Shown: one piece after another, positions 41,405 to 49,624 of the stretch
How the letters are laid out: every line of letters starts with the position of its first letter
Position numbering within the stretch: the first letter of the stretch is position 1
DNA from: Rhodocaloribacter litoris
GTDB taxonomy: Bacteria; Bacteroidota; Rhodothermia; Rhodothermales; ISCAR-4553
Assembly: GCF_011682235.2 (NCBI RefSeq)
Contig: NZ_CP076718.1
Coordinates: forward strand, 1,733,475-1,797,474
Direction: 5' to 3'
DNA: 64,000 bases
The notes under the pieces: generated by a model
The model's input: the letters and a program-made list of their open reading frames with translations, nothing else
Databases searched by the model: none
Told to the model about the DNA's origin: nothing
Translations under genes and position numbers: made by a program

Positions 41405-42820
41405 TCAGATGCGGCTGACATGCACCATGTTGGTCCGGCCTTTGGCAGGCAGGGGCATGCCGGCGGTGATGACGATGAGGTCGCCCGGGCGGGCCAGGTC
41501 GTGCTCGACCAGCACGCGGTGCACGCAGGCCACCCCCTCGTCCGTGTCTCGCTGGAAAGGAATGGCGAAGGCTTTTGTTCCCCAGGTGAGGCCCAGTTGC
41601 CCCACGACGCGCTCGTCGTCCGTAAAGGCGTAGACGGGCACGCGGGGACGGTGGCGGGCGATGGCGCGGGCGGTGGCGCCCGAGGCCGTCAGGCAGGCGA
41701 TGGCGACGGCCCCGACCTGCCCGGCGAGCTGGTAGGCCGTATAGCTGACGGCATCGGTCACGTCGAAGGAGGCCCGCATATCCGGCAGGTGCTCGATGAT
41801 CTGGCCGTAATGCCGTTCGGCCTCACGAATGATCTGGTCCATCACCTCGACGACGCGGACGGGGTACTTGCCGACGGCCGTCTCACCCGAGAGCATCAAG
41901 GCGTCGCTGCCGTCGAGCACGGCGTTGGCGACGTCGCTCACCTCGGCGCGCGTCGGGCGCGGGTTCTCGATCATGCTTTCGAGCATCTGGGTGGCCGTGA
42001 TGGCGGGCTTGGCGGCTGCCAGGCACTTCTTGATGATCCGTTTCTGGGCGCCGGGCACCTTCGAGAGGCGCATCTCGATCCCCAGATCACCCCGGGCCAC
42101 CATGATACCGTCGGCCTTGGCGAGGATCTGGTCGATCCGTTCGACGGCTTCCGGCTTCTCGATCTTGGCGATGACGCCGACCCGCCGGCCGGACTCACGC
42201 ACGCGGCGGATCAGGTCCGTCACGTCGGCCTCGTCCCGGACGAACGAAAGGGCGATCAGATCCACCCCGACCGAGAGCCCGAACTCGAGGTCTTCGAGGT
42301 CCTTCTCCGTCAACGACGGCGTCGAGGTGCGGATGTTGGGCAGGTTGACCCCCTTGCGCGAGCGCAAGGGCCCTCCGACGACCACCTTCGTCACCACCTC
42401 GCTTTTTCGCTTCTCGACGATCTCCAGCTCCAGCTGGCCATCGTCGAGCAGGATGTGCCCGCCGACCTCGGTGTCCTGGGCCAGCGTCGGATAGCTGACG
42501 TAAACCCGCTCGGCGGTGCTCTCCTCCATCGGCTCGGACGTGAGCACGAGCGTCTGCCCTTCGCGCAGCAGCACCACGTCCCCCTTCACCTTGCCGATGC
42601 GGATCTTGGGCCCCTGCAGGTCCTGCAGGATCGGCACGACGCGCCCGGCCCGGGCCGCCTCTTCCCGCACACACTCGATCACACGGCGGTGGTCGGCATG
42701 CGAGCCGTGCGAAAAGTTCAGGCGGGCCACGTCCATCCCGGCTTCGATGAGGGCCCGGATGGTAGCCTTGTCCGAAGAGCTGGGGCCAAGCGTACAGACA
42801 ATCTTGGTACGGCGTGTCAT
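41405..42820 (-). CDS. pyk: Pyruvate kinase
   Basis: A 471-residue glycolytic enzyme converting phosphoenolpyruvate and ADP to pyruvate and ATP. TKIVCTLGPSS, AGMDVARLNFSHG, the metal-binding VARGDLGIEM and the catalytic segment CLAAAKPAITATQMLESM are present. The C-terminal domain includes SGETAVGKYPV and TASGATARAIARHRPRVPV. Length is normal for the short bacterial form. It is 197 bases upstream of the PorW-like gene on the same strand, with a candidate promoter of its own. Confidence 0.97.
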   Translation of the reverse strand: MTRRTKIVCTLGPSSSDKATIRALIEAGMDVARLNFSHGSHADHRRVIECVREEAARAGRVVPILQDLQGPKIRIGKVKGDVVLLREGQTLVLTSEPMEESTAERVYVSYPTLAQDTEVGGHILLDDGQLELEIVEKRKSEVVTKVVVGGPLRSRKGVNLPNIRTSTPSLTEKDLEDLEFGLSVGVDLIALSFVRDEADVTDLIRRVRESGRRVGVIAKIEKPEAVERIDQILAKADGIMVARGDLGIEMRLSKVPGAQKRIIKKCLAAAKPAITATQMLESMIENPRPTRAEVSDVANAVLDGSDALMLSGETAVGKYPVRVVEVMDQIIREAERHYGQIIEHLPDMRASFDVTDAVSYTAYQLAGQVGAVAIACLTASGATARAIARHRPRVPVYAFTDDERVVGQLGLTWGTKAFAIPFQRDTDEGVACVHRVLVEHDLARPGDLIVITAGMPLPAKGRTNMVHVSRI

Positions 42821-42857
42821 ACGGGCGATCCCGAACGTGAGACAGGAGAGCTCGGGC

Positions 42858-42888
42858 TAAAGGTACTGCGCACGCGGACCCCGTTCAA
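42858..42888 (-). promoter_or_regulatory. Candidate promoter of pyk
   Basis: Minus-strand TTG (42888-42886), 20 bases, then TACCTTTA (42865-42858), matching 7 of 8 positions of TAnnTTTG. It lies ~38 bases before the pyk ATG. Confidence 0.4.
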
Positions 42889-42953
42889 TGAGACGCGCTT
42901 AAGGAGATGTTGAAGCCTTCCGTGCAACGCACGCCGCCGGGGCCGTCCGGCTG

Positions 42954-44060
42954 TCAGGACAGGGCCTCCCGCCGGGAGGCCGGCTGCTGCAACGCGGCGT
43001 GAATCATCATCAGCTCGCCTACGTTCTCGAGCGTGAGCAGCCCCACCAGCCGCCCGGCCCGGACGACCGGCGCCGCCTCCACCCCCTGTTCCTGCATGCG
43101 CTGAAAGGCTTCGTCGAGCATGCAGGTGTCCTCGAGCACGAAGTCGCTCTCCGGCACCACGTCCCCGACGCGGGTCTGCGGCCCGTGTTCGGCCAGTGCC
43201 CGGAGCAACCGCTTGCGCGTGAGCATCCCGCACACGTGCCCGTTGCGAACCACCGGAAAGTCCTGATCGCTGCCGGCCAGCAGTTCTTCCACGGCCACGC
43301 GCAGCGGGTCATCCGGCGTGAGGGTCCGGAAGCGCGTCATCATGGCCTGGCGCACCGGGATGCCCTGCACCAGGCTGCGCATCATGGCCTGCTGGGCCTC
43401 CTGTTGCGCGCCGATGTAGACGAAGAGGGCGATGAACAGCAGGATCGGGTTGAACCCGACCAGGCCGACGAGCCCGAAGAGAATCGCCATCCCCTGCCCG
43501 ATGCCGGCGGCGATCTGGGTGGCCCGCGCATAGTCCATACGGGTCGCCAGCAGGGCCCGGAGCACCCGCCCGCCGTCCATCGGGAACGCGGGCAACAGGT
43601 TGAAACCGACCAGGAGCAGGTTGATCCACAGCAGCGCCCCGACGACGTCGCCCGAAGGCGCCGTCATCGCCGCGGGCGAGAGGCTGCCGCCGGTTGCCAG
43701 CTTGACCCCGAGCAGCAGCACGGCGATCACGACGTTGACCGCCGGCCCGGCCACCGCGATCCAGAATTCCTGCATCGGCGCCTCCGGAATGCGCTGGAGC
43801 CGCGCCACCCCGCCGATCGGGTACAGCGTGATGTCCCGGGTGGGGACCCCGAAGTGACGGGCCGTCAGGGCATGCCCCAGCTCGTGCAGCACAACACACG
43901 CAAAAACCACCAGGATCAGCCCCACGCCGACCAGCGCCGCCTCGATGCGATCGCCTTTCAACAGAAAGAAGGCGAAGATGCCGGCCAGCAGCAGCAGGAA
44001 CGTCCAGTGCAGGTAGATACCGATGCCGGCAACCGATCCAACCTTGAGGGAATGTTTCAT
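42954..44060 (-). CDS. Site-2 protease family protein with CBS domains
   Basis: A 368-residue intramembrane metalloprotease. HELGH at 59-63 lies in a transmembrane helix, and FPMDGGRVLRALL supplies the third zinc ligand. About six hydrophobic segments span residues 1-215. Two CBS repeats follow at ~225-345 (MTRFRTLTPDDPLRVAVEEL, CMLDEAFQRMQEQGVEAAPV), likely sensing adenine nucleotides. S2P enzymes with this layout cut membrane-bound substrates during regulated proteolysis; the substrate is unknown. The ATG at 44060 begins MKHSLKVGSVAGIGIYLHWT. Start codon context is weak. Confidence 0.93.
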   Translation of the reverse strand: MKHSLKVGSVAGIGIYLHWTFLLLLAGIFAFFLLKGDRIEAALVGVGLILVVFACVVLHELGHALTARHFGVPTRDITLYPIGGVARLQRIPEAPMQEFWIAVAGPAVNVVIAVLLLGVKLATGGSLSPAAMTAPSGDVVGALLWINLLLVGFNLLPAFPMDGGRVLRALLATRMDYARATQIAAGIGQGMAILFGLVGLVGFNPILLFIALFVYIGAQQEAQQAMMRSLVQGIPVRQAMMTRFRTLTPDDPLRVAVEELLAGSDQDFPVVRNGHVCGMLTRKRLLRALAEHGPQTRVGDVVPESDFVLEDTCMLDEAFQRMQEQGVEAAPVVRAGRLVGLLTLENVGELMMIHAALQQPASRREALS

Positions 44061-44157
44061 GACAGCGAAGGGCCACAAACGCCCCGGGCGATCCAACGAA
44101 CGGTTTCAGGATACGGAAAAAATACACACTTTTCCGCCACGGGCCCGTTCTGCCGGA

Positions 44158-44919
44158 TCAACTTTCGTGCGGCATGTCGGGGGGGCGTTCCGGCACCGAC
44201 CCGCCTCCGGGACGGGCTTCCCGGTGCTCCAGCCGGTAGAGCCGCATTTTCCGGTTCCGTGTACGCCGGGACGCGCCGAGCCGGCGATGTACCTCGGGAA
44301 AGCGAGCCAGGATCTCGTCGCGCAGGGCCTCGACCTCCCGGGCGGCCTTGCCGCCGGGGGCCACGTCGAGCACCGTCATGCCCCGGGCAAGGGCCTCGGC
44401 ATAGACGATGCGCTGGGTCAGCCGGCTCTGGAGCACGGGCAGTTCGAAGGCTTCGAGGGTCGCCGGCGCCGCCGGCCGCGCCCCGGGGATCTGCCGGGAA
44501 ATCACGAAGGCGGCCTGCGGGCACCCCCCGTACATCCGCCGGCGCGTCCGGACCATCTCCGCCAGGCCCGAGACGGCCCACAGGTCCGCCGCGGACGGCT
44601 GGACGGGGATCAGCACCAGGTCGGCCAGGTGCACCAGGTACCCCACCCCCTGCACCACCTTGGCGGTTCCGTCCACGATCACCACGTCGTAGCCCAGCGC
44701 CAGGGCGCCCAGCTCCTCCGCAAAACGCTCCGGCTCCAGCCCGACAACCGGCGGCTGGTCGCTGCGGCGGCCCTGCCGCGCCTGCCAGTGCCGCAACGTC
44801 CCCTGCGCGTCCGTATCGATGAGCAACACCGCATGCCCCAGCCGCTGCAGGGACCGCGCCAGGTTCGTCGCCAGCGTCGATTTGCCACTGCCCCCCTTCA
44901 GGTTGAGCACCGCCACCAT
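44158..44919 (-). CDS. Orphan ParA-family ATPase
   Basis: A 253-residue ATPase with deviant Walker A KGGSGKS at 8-14 and the downstream VLLIDTDAQGTLRHWQARQG and YDVVIVDGTAKV. No parB gene, DNA-binding helix-turn-helix or nearby centromere-like repeat was seen. The last ~35 residues are basic and Arg-rich (RRTRNRKMRLYRLEHREARP), perhaps for non-specific DNA binding. It may position a cellular cargo such as chromosome, protein cluster or secretion complex. The ATG at 44919 fits the family start; a longer frame to 45078 lacks support. Confidence 0.85.
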   Translation of the reverse strand: MVAVLNLKGGSGKSTLATNLARSLQRLGHAVLLIDTDAQGTLRHWQARQGRRSDQPPVVGLEPERFAEELGALALGYDVVIVDGTAKVVQGVGYLVHLADLVLIPVQPSAADLWAVSGLAEMVRTRRRMYGGCPQAAFVISRQIPGARPAAPATLEAFELPVLQSRLTQRIVYAEALARGMTVLDVAPGGKAAREVEALRDEILARFPEVHRRLGASRRTRNRKMRLYRLEHREARPGGGSVPERPPDMPHES

Positions 44920-45180
44920 CACGGCCGCCGCCGATGGACCCGCGTGCTCCCACGGCCCCTGTTCCTGCACTCCTTCGAACGGTCTTGAGACAGGCGAATC
45001 GCTCACTCGACGCACGGACGACACCCCGCATCCACATGAAACACTGATCGGATCTGCACGGGGCAGATATCGGCACACCGGCCGAAAAACTTGAGTCGCC
45101 CGCCCTCATTCGAAATTCTCGAAACCGCACCCCCCGATCCCGGTTCGATTCCTGCCTGTCCACTACGAAGGCAGCGGCTT

Positions 45181-46167
45181 ATGCTGGACGTGATCATCAT
45201 CGGGGCGGGGCCGGTCGGGCTGGCCTGCGGCATCGAGGCCCGGCGGAACGGCCTCTCGGCGCGGCTCATCGAGAAGGGAGCCCTCGTCAACTCCTTCCTC
45301 GGGTACCCGACCAACATGGAGCTCTTCTCCACGCCGGACCTGCTCGAGATCGGCGGCCATCCCTTCCCCACCCACCGGTACAAGCCCCTCCGCGAGGAGA
45401 CCATCGACTACTACCGGCGCGTGGCCCAGGTGGAACGTCTCGACGTGCGCCTCTACGAGCGGGTGCTACGGGTCGAGGGCGAGGCCGGGCACTTCGTCGT
45501 GCACACGGACCGGGGCACCCACGAGAGCCGCTTCGTGGTGGCGGCCACGGGCTTCTTCGACGTGCCCAACCGGATGGACGTGCCGGGCGAGGACCTGCCC
45601 AAGGTGACGCATTATTACAAGGAGCCCTTCGCGTACACGGGAATGGAGGTGGCCGTCATCGGCGCGAAGAACTCGGCGGCGAAGGCGGCCCTCGAATGCT
45701 TCCGCCACGGCGCCCGGGTGACACTGGTGGTGCGCGGCCCCGCCGTCAGCGACAGCGTCAAGTACTGGATCAAGCCGGACCTGGAGAACCGCATCCGCGA
45801 GGGCTCGATCCGGGCCTACTTCAACACCACCGTCGAGGCCATCACCGAGCAGACGATCCGCCTGCGTACCCCCGAAGGACCGGTCGAGTTGCCGAACGAC
45901 TTCGTCCTGGCGATGACCGGCTACCGGCCGGACTACACCTTCCTCACCGAAGCGCTGGGCATCGCGGTGGCGGACGACCCGGCCCGCACGCCCGTGCACG
46001 ACCCCGAGACGTTCGAGACGAACCGCCCGGGCGTCTACCTGGCCGGCACCGTCTGCGGGGGGCTGAACACGAGCCGCTGGTTCATCGAGAACGGCCGCTT
46101 CCACGCCGCCCAGATCATGCGCCACATCGCCGAGACTGCAACGGCGGACTGGAAGGTTGAAGGTTGA
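45181..46167 (+). CDS. ypdA: YpdA-family putative bacillithiol disulfide reductase
   Basis: A 328-residue flavoprotein. The FAD-binding N-terminus is MLDVIIIGAGPVGLACGIEA. NSFLGYPTNMELFSTPDLLE IGG is characteristic of YpdA. The second dinucleotide site reads VAVIGAKNSAAKAALECFRH, and ATGFFDVPNRMDVPGEDLPK follows. The classic CxxC of thioredoxin reductases is absent, as in YpdA, which uses NADPH to recycle bacillithiol disulfide. Whether this organism makes bacillithiol is not shown here. The last codons lie in a run of AAGGTTG repeats, so the C-terminus may be a recent change. Divergent from the ParA gene. Confidence 0.88.
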   Translation: MLDVIIIGAGPVGLACGIEARRNGLSARLIEKGALVNSFLGYPTNMELFSTPDLLEIGGHPFPTHRYKPLREETIDYYRRVAQVERLDVRLYERVLRVEGEAGHFVVHTDRGTHESRFVVAATGFFDVPNRMDVPGEDLPKVTHYYKEPFAYTGMEVAVIGAKNSAAKAALECFRHGARVTLVVRGPAVSDSVKYWIKPDLENRIREGSIRAYFNTTVEAITEQTIRLRTPEGPVELPNDFVLAMTGYRPDYTFLTEALGIAVADDPARTPVHDPETFETNRPGVYLAGTVCGGLNTSRWFIENGRFHAAQIMRHIAETATADWKVEG

Positions 46168-46180
46168 AGGTTGAAGGTTG
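46153..46180 (+). repeat. Four tandem 7-bp repeats (AAGGTTG)
   Basis: AAGGTTG occurs four times in a row at 46153-46180. The ypdA stop codon lies inside the array. It runs directly into a sequence complementary to 47550-47565. Confidence 0.85.
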
Positions 46181-46193
46181 CAAATTACAGATT
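46178..46193 (-). repeat. Inverted counterpart of the 14-bp ATCTGCAATTTGCA repeat
   Basis: The reverse complement of 46178-46193 (AATCTGTAATTTGCAA) matches 47550-47565 at 15 of 16 bases. The insertion sequence lies between the two arms. Confidence 0.75.
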
Positions 46194-46218
46194 GGAAGAT
46201 TGAAAATTGGATGCTTGG

Positions 46219-46228
46219 GATGGCATCG
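46219..46228 (+). repeat. Target site duplication, left copy
   Basis: GATGGCATCG occurs immediately outside the left end of the insertion sequence and again immediately outside the right end at 47460-47469. A 10-bp duplication fits the ISAs1 family (8-10 bp). Confidence 0.92.
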
Positions 46229-47459
46229 CAGGGCGAGCGCATTCTAAAATAGGCTAGTGTTAATGGCCTGGGATGTCGTAAGCTGTGCCGGTTCGTCAGC
46301 CGTTCCAGTTTGCTCCCCTCCGTTCATGTCTGAGACCTGCTTTATTCGCTATTTTGACCACCTTGAGGACCCCCGACGCGATCAGGGCAAACGCCACCGG
46401 CTCGAGCACGTGCTCGTGATCGCCCTCTGTGCCGTTGTTGCCGGTGCTGAGGGCTGGGATGACATCGCCACGTTCGCCCAGGCCAAAGTCTCCTGGCTGA
46501 CCCAACGGCTCGACCTCAAACATGGCACGCCCTCGGGCGACACCTTCCGCCGCGTCCTGGCCGCCATCTGCCCGGAGGCCTTCGCCCGCGGCTTCGTACG
46601 CTGGGTGGAGGCGCTGGCCCAACAGACGGCCGGCGAGGTCATTGCCATCGATGGCAAGACGCTGCGCCGCAGTTACGACAAAGACGACCCGAAGGCCGCC
46701 CTGCACATGATCTCGGCCTGGGCGTGTGAGCAGCATCTGGTGCTGGCGCAAGAGAAGGTCTCGGCCAAGAGCAATGAGATTACCGCGATTCCGGCGCTTC
46801 TGGAGGTGTTGGACCTCGAAGGCTGCATTGTGACGCTCGATGCGATGGGCACGCAGACCGAGATTGCCGAAGCGATCTGCGCGCAGGGGGCGGACTACGT
46901 GTTGGCCCTGAAGGGCAACCAGGGCCTGCTCCACCGTGAGGTGCGGGCCTACTTCGAGCAGGGGCGCACGCGGCACTGGCGGGCGATGCCGGTCGCCTAC
47001 GCGGAGCGCTGTGACCTGGGGCACGGGCGCAAGGAAGTGCGTCGGCTGTGGATCTCGACCGATGTGGCCTGGGTGCCCAAGGCCGAGGCGTGGCGTGACC
47101 TGAACAGCCTCGTGATGGTCGAACACGAGCGCCACACGCAGCAGGGCGTGAGTCTGGAGCGCCGCTTCTACATCAGCAGCCTCGCGACCACAGCGGAGCA
47201 GATGCTGGATATCATCCGGAGTCACTGGGGCATTGAGAATCAGCTGCACTGGGTGCTCGATGTGGTGTTTCGGGAGGATGAGAGCCGTATTCGGCGCGAT
47301 CACGGGGGGCAGAACATGGCGGTGGTGCGGCAGCTAGCGCTCAACCTGTTGCGCAAGGACGAAACGAAGCGGTTGAGTCTGCGCATGAAGCGAAAACGGG
47401 CCGGTTGGGACGATGCCTTCCTGGCGCAGATCGTCGGAATTTAGAATGCGCTCGCCCTG
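46229..47459 (+). mobile_element. Complete ISAs1-family insertion sequence (1231 bp)
   Basis: Exact 20-bp terminal inverted repeats bound the element: CAGGGCGAGCGCATTC then TAAA at 46229-46248, and its complement at 47440-47459. A 10-bp direct duplication flanks it. It contains one full-length transposase gene whose stop codon is inside the right repeat. Intact ends, intact duplication and an open transposase indicate a fairly recent insertion. It sits in the intergenic region between ypdA and the GH13 gene and interrupts no protein. Confidence 0.95.
46326..47444 (+). CDS. ISAs1 family transposase
   Basis: A 372-residue DDE transposase. The N-terminal DLEDPRRDQGKRHRLEHVL-type region and GDTFRRVLAAICPEAF match ISAs1 proteins. 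Candidate catalytic residues are Asp in VIAIDGKTLRRS, Asp in IVTLDAMGTQTEIA, and Glu in SHWGIENQLHWVLDVVFRED. It is full length with no frameshift. The ATG at 46326 gives MSETCFIRYFDHLEDPRRD; an in-frame extension to 46257 is possible. It catalyses cut-and-paste or copy movement of the element. Confidence 0.95.
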   Translation: MSETCFIRYFDHLEDPRRDQGKRHRLEHVLVIALCAVVAGAEGWDDIATFAQAKVSWLTQRLDLKHGTPSGDTFRRVLAAICPEAFARGFVRWVEALAQQTAGEVIAIDGKTLRRSYDKDDPKAALHMISAWACEQHLVLAQEKVSAKSNEITAIPALLEVLDLEGCIVTLDAMGTQTEIAEAICAQGADYVLALKGNQGLLHREVRAYFEQGRTRHWRAMPVAYAERCDLGHGRKEVRRLWISTDVAWVPKAEAWRDLNSLVMVEHERHTQQGVSLERRFYISSLATTAEQMLDIIRSHWGIENQLHWVLDVVFREDESRIRRDHGGQNMAVVRQLALNLLRKDETKRLSLRMKRKRAGWDDAFLAQIVGI

Positions 47460-47469
47460 GATGGCATCG
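47460..47469 (+). repeat. Target site duplication, right copy
   Basis: GATGGCATCG, identical to 46219-46228, directly abuts the right terminal inverted repeat. Confidence 0.92.
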
Positions 47470-47550
47470 CCTGGCGCCACGTGCCCTGGTGGCTGATCTT
47501 CTGCCACTGCAGGGCCATGAAAGCCGGAAAGTGAAGGGCAGGCCATCAAA

Positions 47551-47581
47551 ATCTGCAATTTGCAATCTGCAATTTGCAATC
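47551..47581 (+). repeat. Two tandem 14-bp repeats (ATCTGCAATTTGCA)
   Basis: ATCTGCAATTTGCA at 47551-47564 and again at 47565-47578, followed by a partial ATC. The unit is inverted relative to 46178-46193, on the other side of the insertion sequence. Confidence 0.85.
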
Positions 47582-47655
47582 CAAAAGAAGGTATTTGCGA
47601 ATGAGGGGCGAGCGGGCGTAACCTGACGGGTCCTCTGTCCCAGCCCGTCGCCCCC

Positions 47656-49569
47656 ATGCGCCCCCCTACCCTCCTGCTCGTCCTGCTCGCCGGCCTGACC
47701 GGTGCGTGCACCCGCTTCGACACGGTGCCGCTCCCCCGTGCCGTCCCGCCCTCGGTGGACGTGCCCGAGTGGGCCAAGGACGCCGTCTGGTACCAGATCT
47801 TTCCCGAGCGCTTCCGCAACGGCGACCCGTCGAACGACCCGACGGTGGACGACCTCCGGGGGTCGTGGCCCCACCTGACCCCCGAGGGCTGGCAGATCGC
47901 CCGCTGGACCGCCGACTGGTACGCCCGCGCCGGCTGGGAACGCGCCGCCTCGGACGACTTCTACCTCTCCGTGCAACTCCGCCGCTACGGGGGCGACCTC
48001 CAGGGCATCCTCGACCGCCTCGACTACCTCGACTCGCTCGGCGTGACGGCCCTCTACCTGAACCCGATCTTCGAATCGCCCAGCCTGCACAAGTACGACG
48101 GGGCGATGTACCACCACGTGGACGACAACTTCGGCCCCGACCCGGCCGGCGACCGGGCGCGCATGGCCGCCGAGAACCCCGTCGACCCGGCCACCTGGAC
48201 GTGGACCGCCGCAGACACCCTCTTCCTGGCGCTCGTCCGCGAGGCCCACGCCCGCGGCATGCGGGTCATCCTCGACGGCGTCTTCAACCACATGGGCCTC
48301 CGCTCCTTCGCCTTCGAAGACGTGGTGGCCCGGCAGCAGGCTTCCCCCTTCGCCGACTGGTTCACCATCACCGCCTGGGACGACCCCGCCACCCCCGACA
48401 CGAACGAGTTCGCCTATGCGGGATGGCTCGGCGTGCGGGAACTGCCCGAGCTGCGCGAGGACGAACACGGCCTCATCCCGCCCATCCGCGCCTACGTCTA
48501 CGCCTCCGTGCGCCGCTGGATGGACCCGAACGGCGACGGCGACCCCTCCGACGGCGTCGACGGGTGGCGCCTGGACGTGGCCGAGATGGTGCACCTCCGC
48601 TTCTGGCAGGACTTCCGCGCCTTCGTCCGCGGCCTCAACCCGGAAGCCTACCTCGTCGGCGAGGTGTGGTGGGAGGAGTGGCCCGAGCGCATGTTCAACG
48701 CCCGCCCCTGGCTCGAAGGAGACGCCTTCGACGCGGTGATGAACTACCGCTGGGCGCGGGCCGTCCGCCGCCTGTTCCTCGGGGCCGACCTCGAACCCGG
48801 CGCCCCCTACGGCCCGTCGGCCTTCGCCCGCGAACTCCGCACCCTCTACGAGGACTACCCGCCCGAGGTGAACTTCGTCCTGATGAACACCCTCGGCTCG
48901 CACGACACCGACCGGCTCGCCTCGCAGGTGGTCAACCCGGATGTCCGGTTCGACTACCGCGCCGGCGTGCGGGACAACCCCGCCTACCGCGTCCGCAAGC
49001 CGAACGCGGCCGAGCGCACGACGCAGCGCCTCATCCTGGCCCACCAATTCACGTACGTCGGCGCACCGCACCTTTTCTACGGGGACGAGGCCGGGATGTG
49101 GGGCGCCGACGACCCGGACGACCGCAAGCCGATGGTCTGGCCGGAGCTGACCTTCGACGACGAGGCGTCCCACCCGCTGGGCCTCGAACGCCCCCGCGAC
49201 GCGGTCGGCTTCGACCACGACCTGTTCGCCTACTACCGCACGCTGGTTCACCTGCGCCGCGCGAGCCCGGCCCTGCGGCGCGGCAGCTTCGAGGTGCTCC
49301 ACGCCGACGACGCCACACGGACGCTGGCCTACGCCCGCCGCTTCGGCGACGAGCAGGTGTGGGTGGCCTTCAACCTGGACGAGGCGCCGCACGAACTCGC
49401 CCTGGACGTGCAGACGACCTTCCCCGCCGCCGGGCACACCCCCGCCCGTTCCCTGGTCGGCCGCACCGTGCGCGACGTCCTCTCCGGCGAGACGGCCCGC
49501 CTCGAACGCGCCACGCTCACCTTCCCGATGCCGCCCCGCTCCGCCCGGATCTGGATGATGGAGGAATGA
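47656..49569 (+). CDS. Glycoside hydrolase family 13 lipoprotein (amylase/neopullulanase-like)
   Basis: A 637-residue predicted lipoprotein. The lipobox is LTGAC with C18. The GH13 barrel begins AVWYQIFPERFRNGD. Region I is DGVFNHMG, region II DGWRLDVAE (nucleophile D307), region III VGEVWW (acid/base E336) and region IV LGSHDTDR (D417). A C-terminal beta domain ends PRSARIWMMEE. Members cleave alpha-1,4 glucosidic bonds in maltodextrins, pullulan or cyclodextrins; the exact substrate cannot be read from sequence. The anchor suggests periplasmic or outer-surface action, as for SusA/SusG-type enzymes. No Shine-Dalgarno precedes the ATG. It lies just downstream of the insertion sequence. Confidence 0.92.
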   Translation: MRPPTLLLVLLAGLTGACTRFDTVPLPRAVPPSVDVPEWAKDAVWYQIFPERFRNGDPSNDPTVDDLRGSWPHLTPEGWQIARWTADWYARAGWERAASDDFYLSVQLRRYGGDLQGILDRLDYLDSLGVTALYLNPIFESPSLHKYDGAMYHHVDDNFGPDPAGDRARMAAENPVDPATWTWTAADTLFLALVREAHARGMRVILDGVFNHMGLRSFAFEDVVARQQASPFADWFTITAWDDPATPDTNEFAYAGWLGVRELPELREDEHGLIPPIRAYVYASVRRWMDPNGDGDPSDGVDGWRLDVAEMVHLRFWQDFRAFVRGLNPEAYLVGEVWWEEWPERMFNARPWLEGDAFDAVMNYRWARAVRRLFLGADLEPGAPYGPSAFARELRTLYEDYPPEVNFVLMNTLGSHDTDRLASQVVNPDVRFDYRAGVRDNPAYRVRKPNAAERTTQRLILAHQFTYVGAPHLFYGDEAGMWGADDPDDRKPMVWPELTFDDEASHPLGLERPRDAVGFDHDLFAYYRTLVHLRRASPALRRGSFEVLHADDATRTLAYARRFGDEQVWVAFNLDEAPHELALDVQTTFPAAGHTPARSLVGRTVRDVLSGETARLERATLTFPMPPRSARIWMMEE

Positions 49570-49575
49570 CGGCGT

Positions 49576-49621
49576 GCGTGGTGCGTAAAAAGCCCTACGA
49601 AATACGAAATACGCACCACGC
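49576..49621. terminator. Bidirectional hairpin between convergent genes
   Basis: GCGTGGTGCGTA (49576-49587) is complementary to TACGCACCACGC (49610-49621). The loop contains a duplicated ACGAAAT. It lies between the GH13 stop at 49569 and the cytochrome gene stop at 49625, so it could serve both transcripts. No long T-run is present. Confidence 0.5.
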
Positions 49622-49624
49622 CAT

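Noticed and set aside
44158-44919. Chromosome partition operon
   Set aside because: Only a ParA-like protein is present; neighbours are a protease and a flavoprotein, and there is no ParB.
45181-46167. Thioredoxin reductase
   Set aside because: Similar fold, but the CxxC active site is absent and the sequence follows the YpdA pattern.
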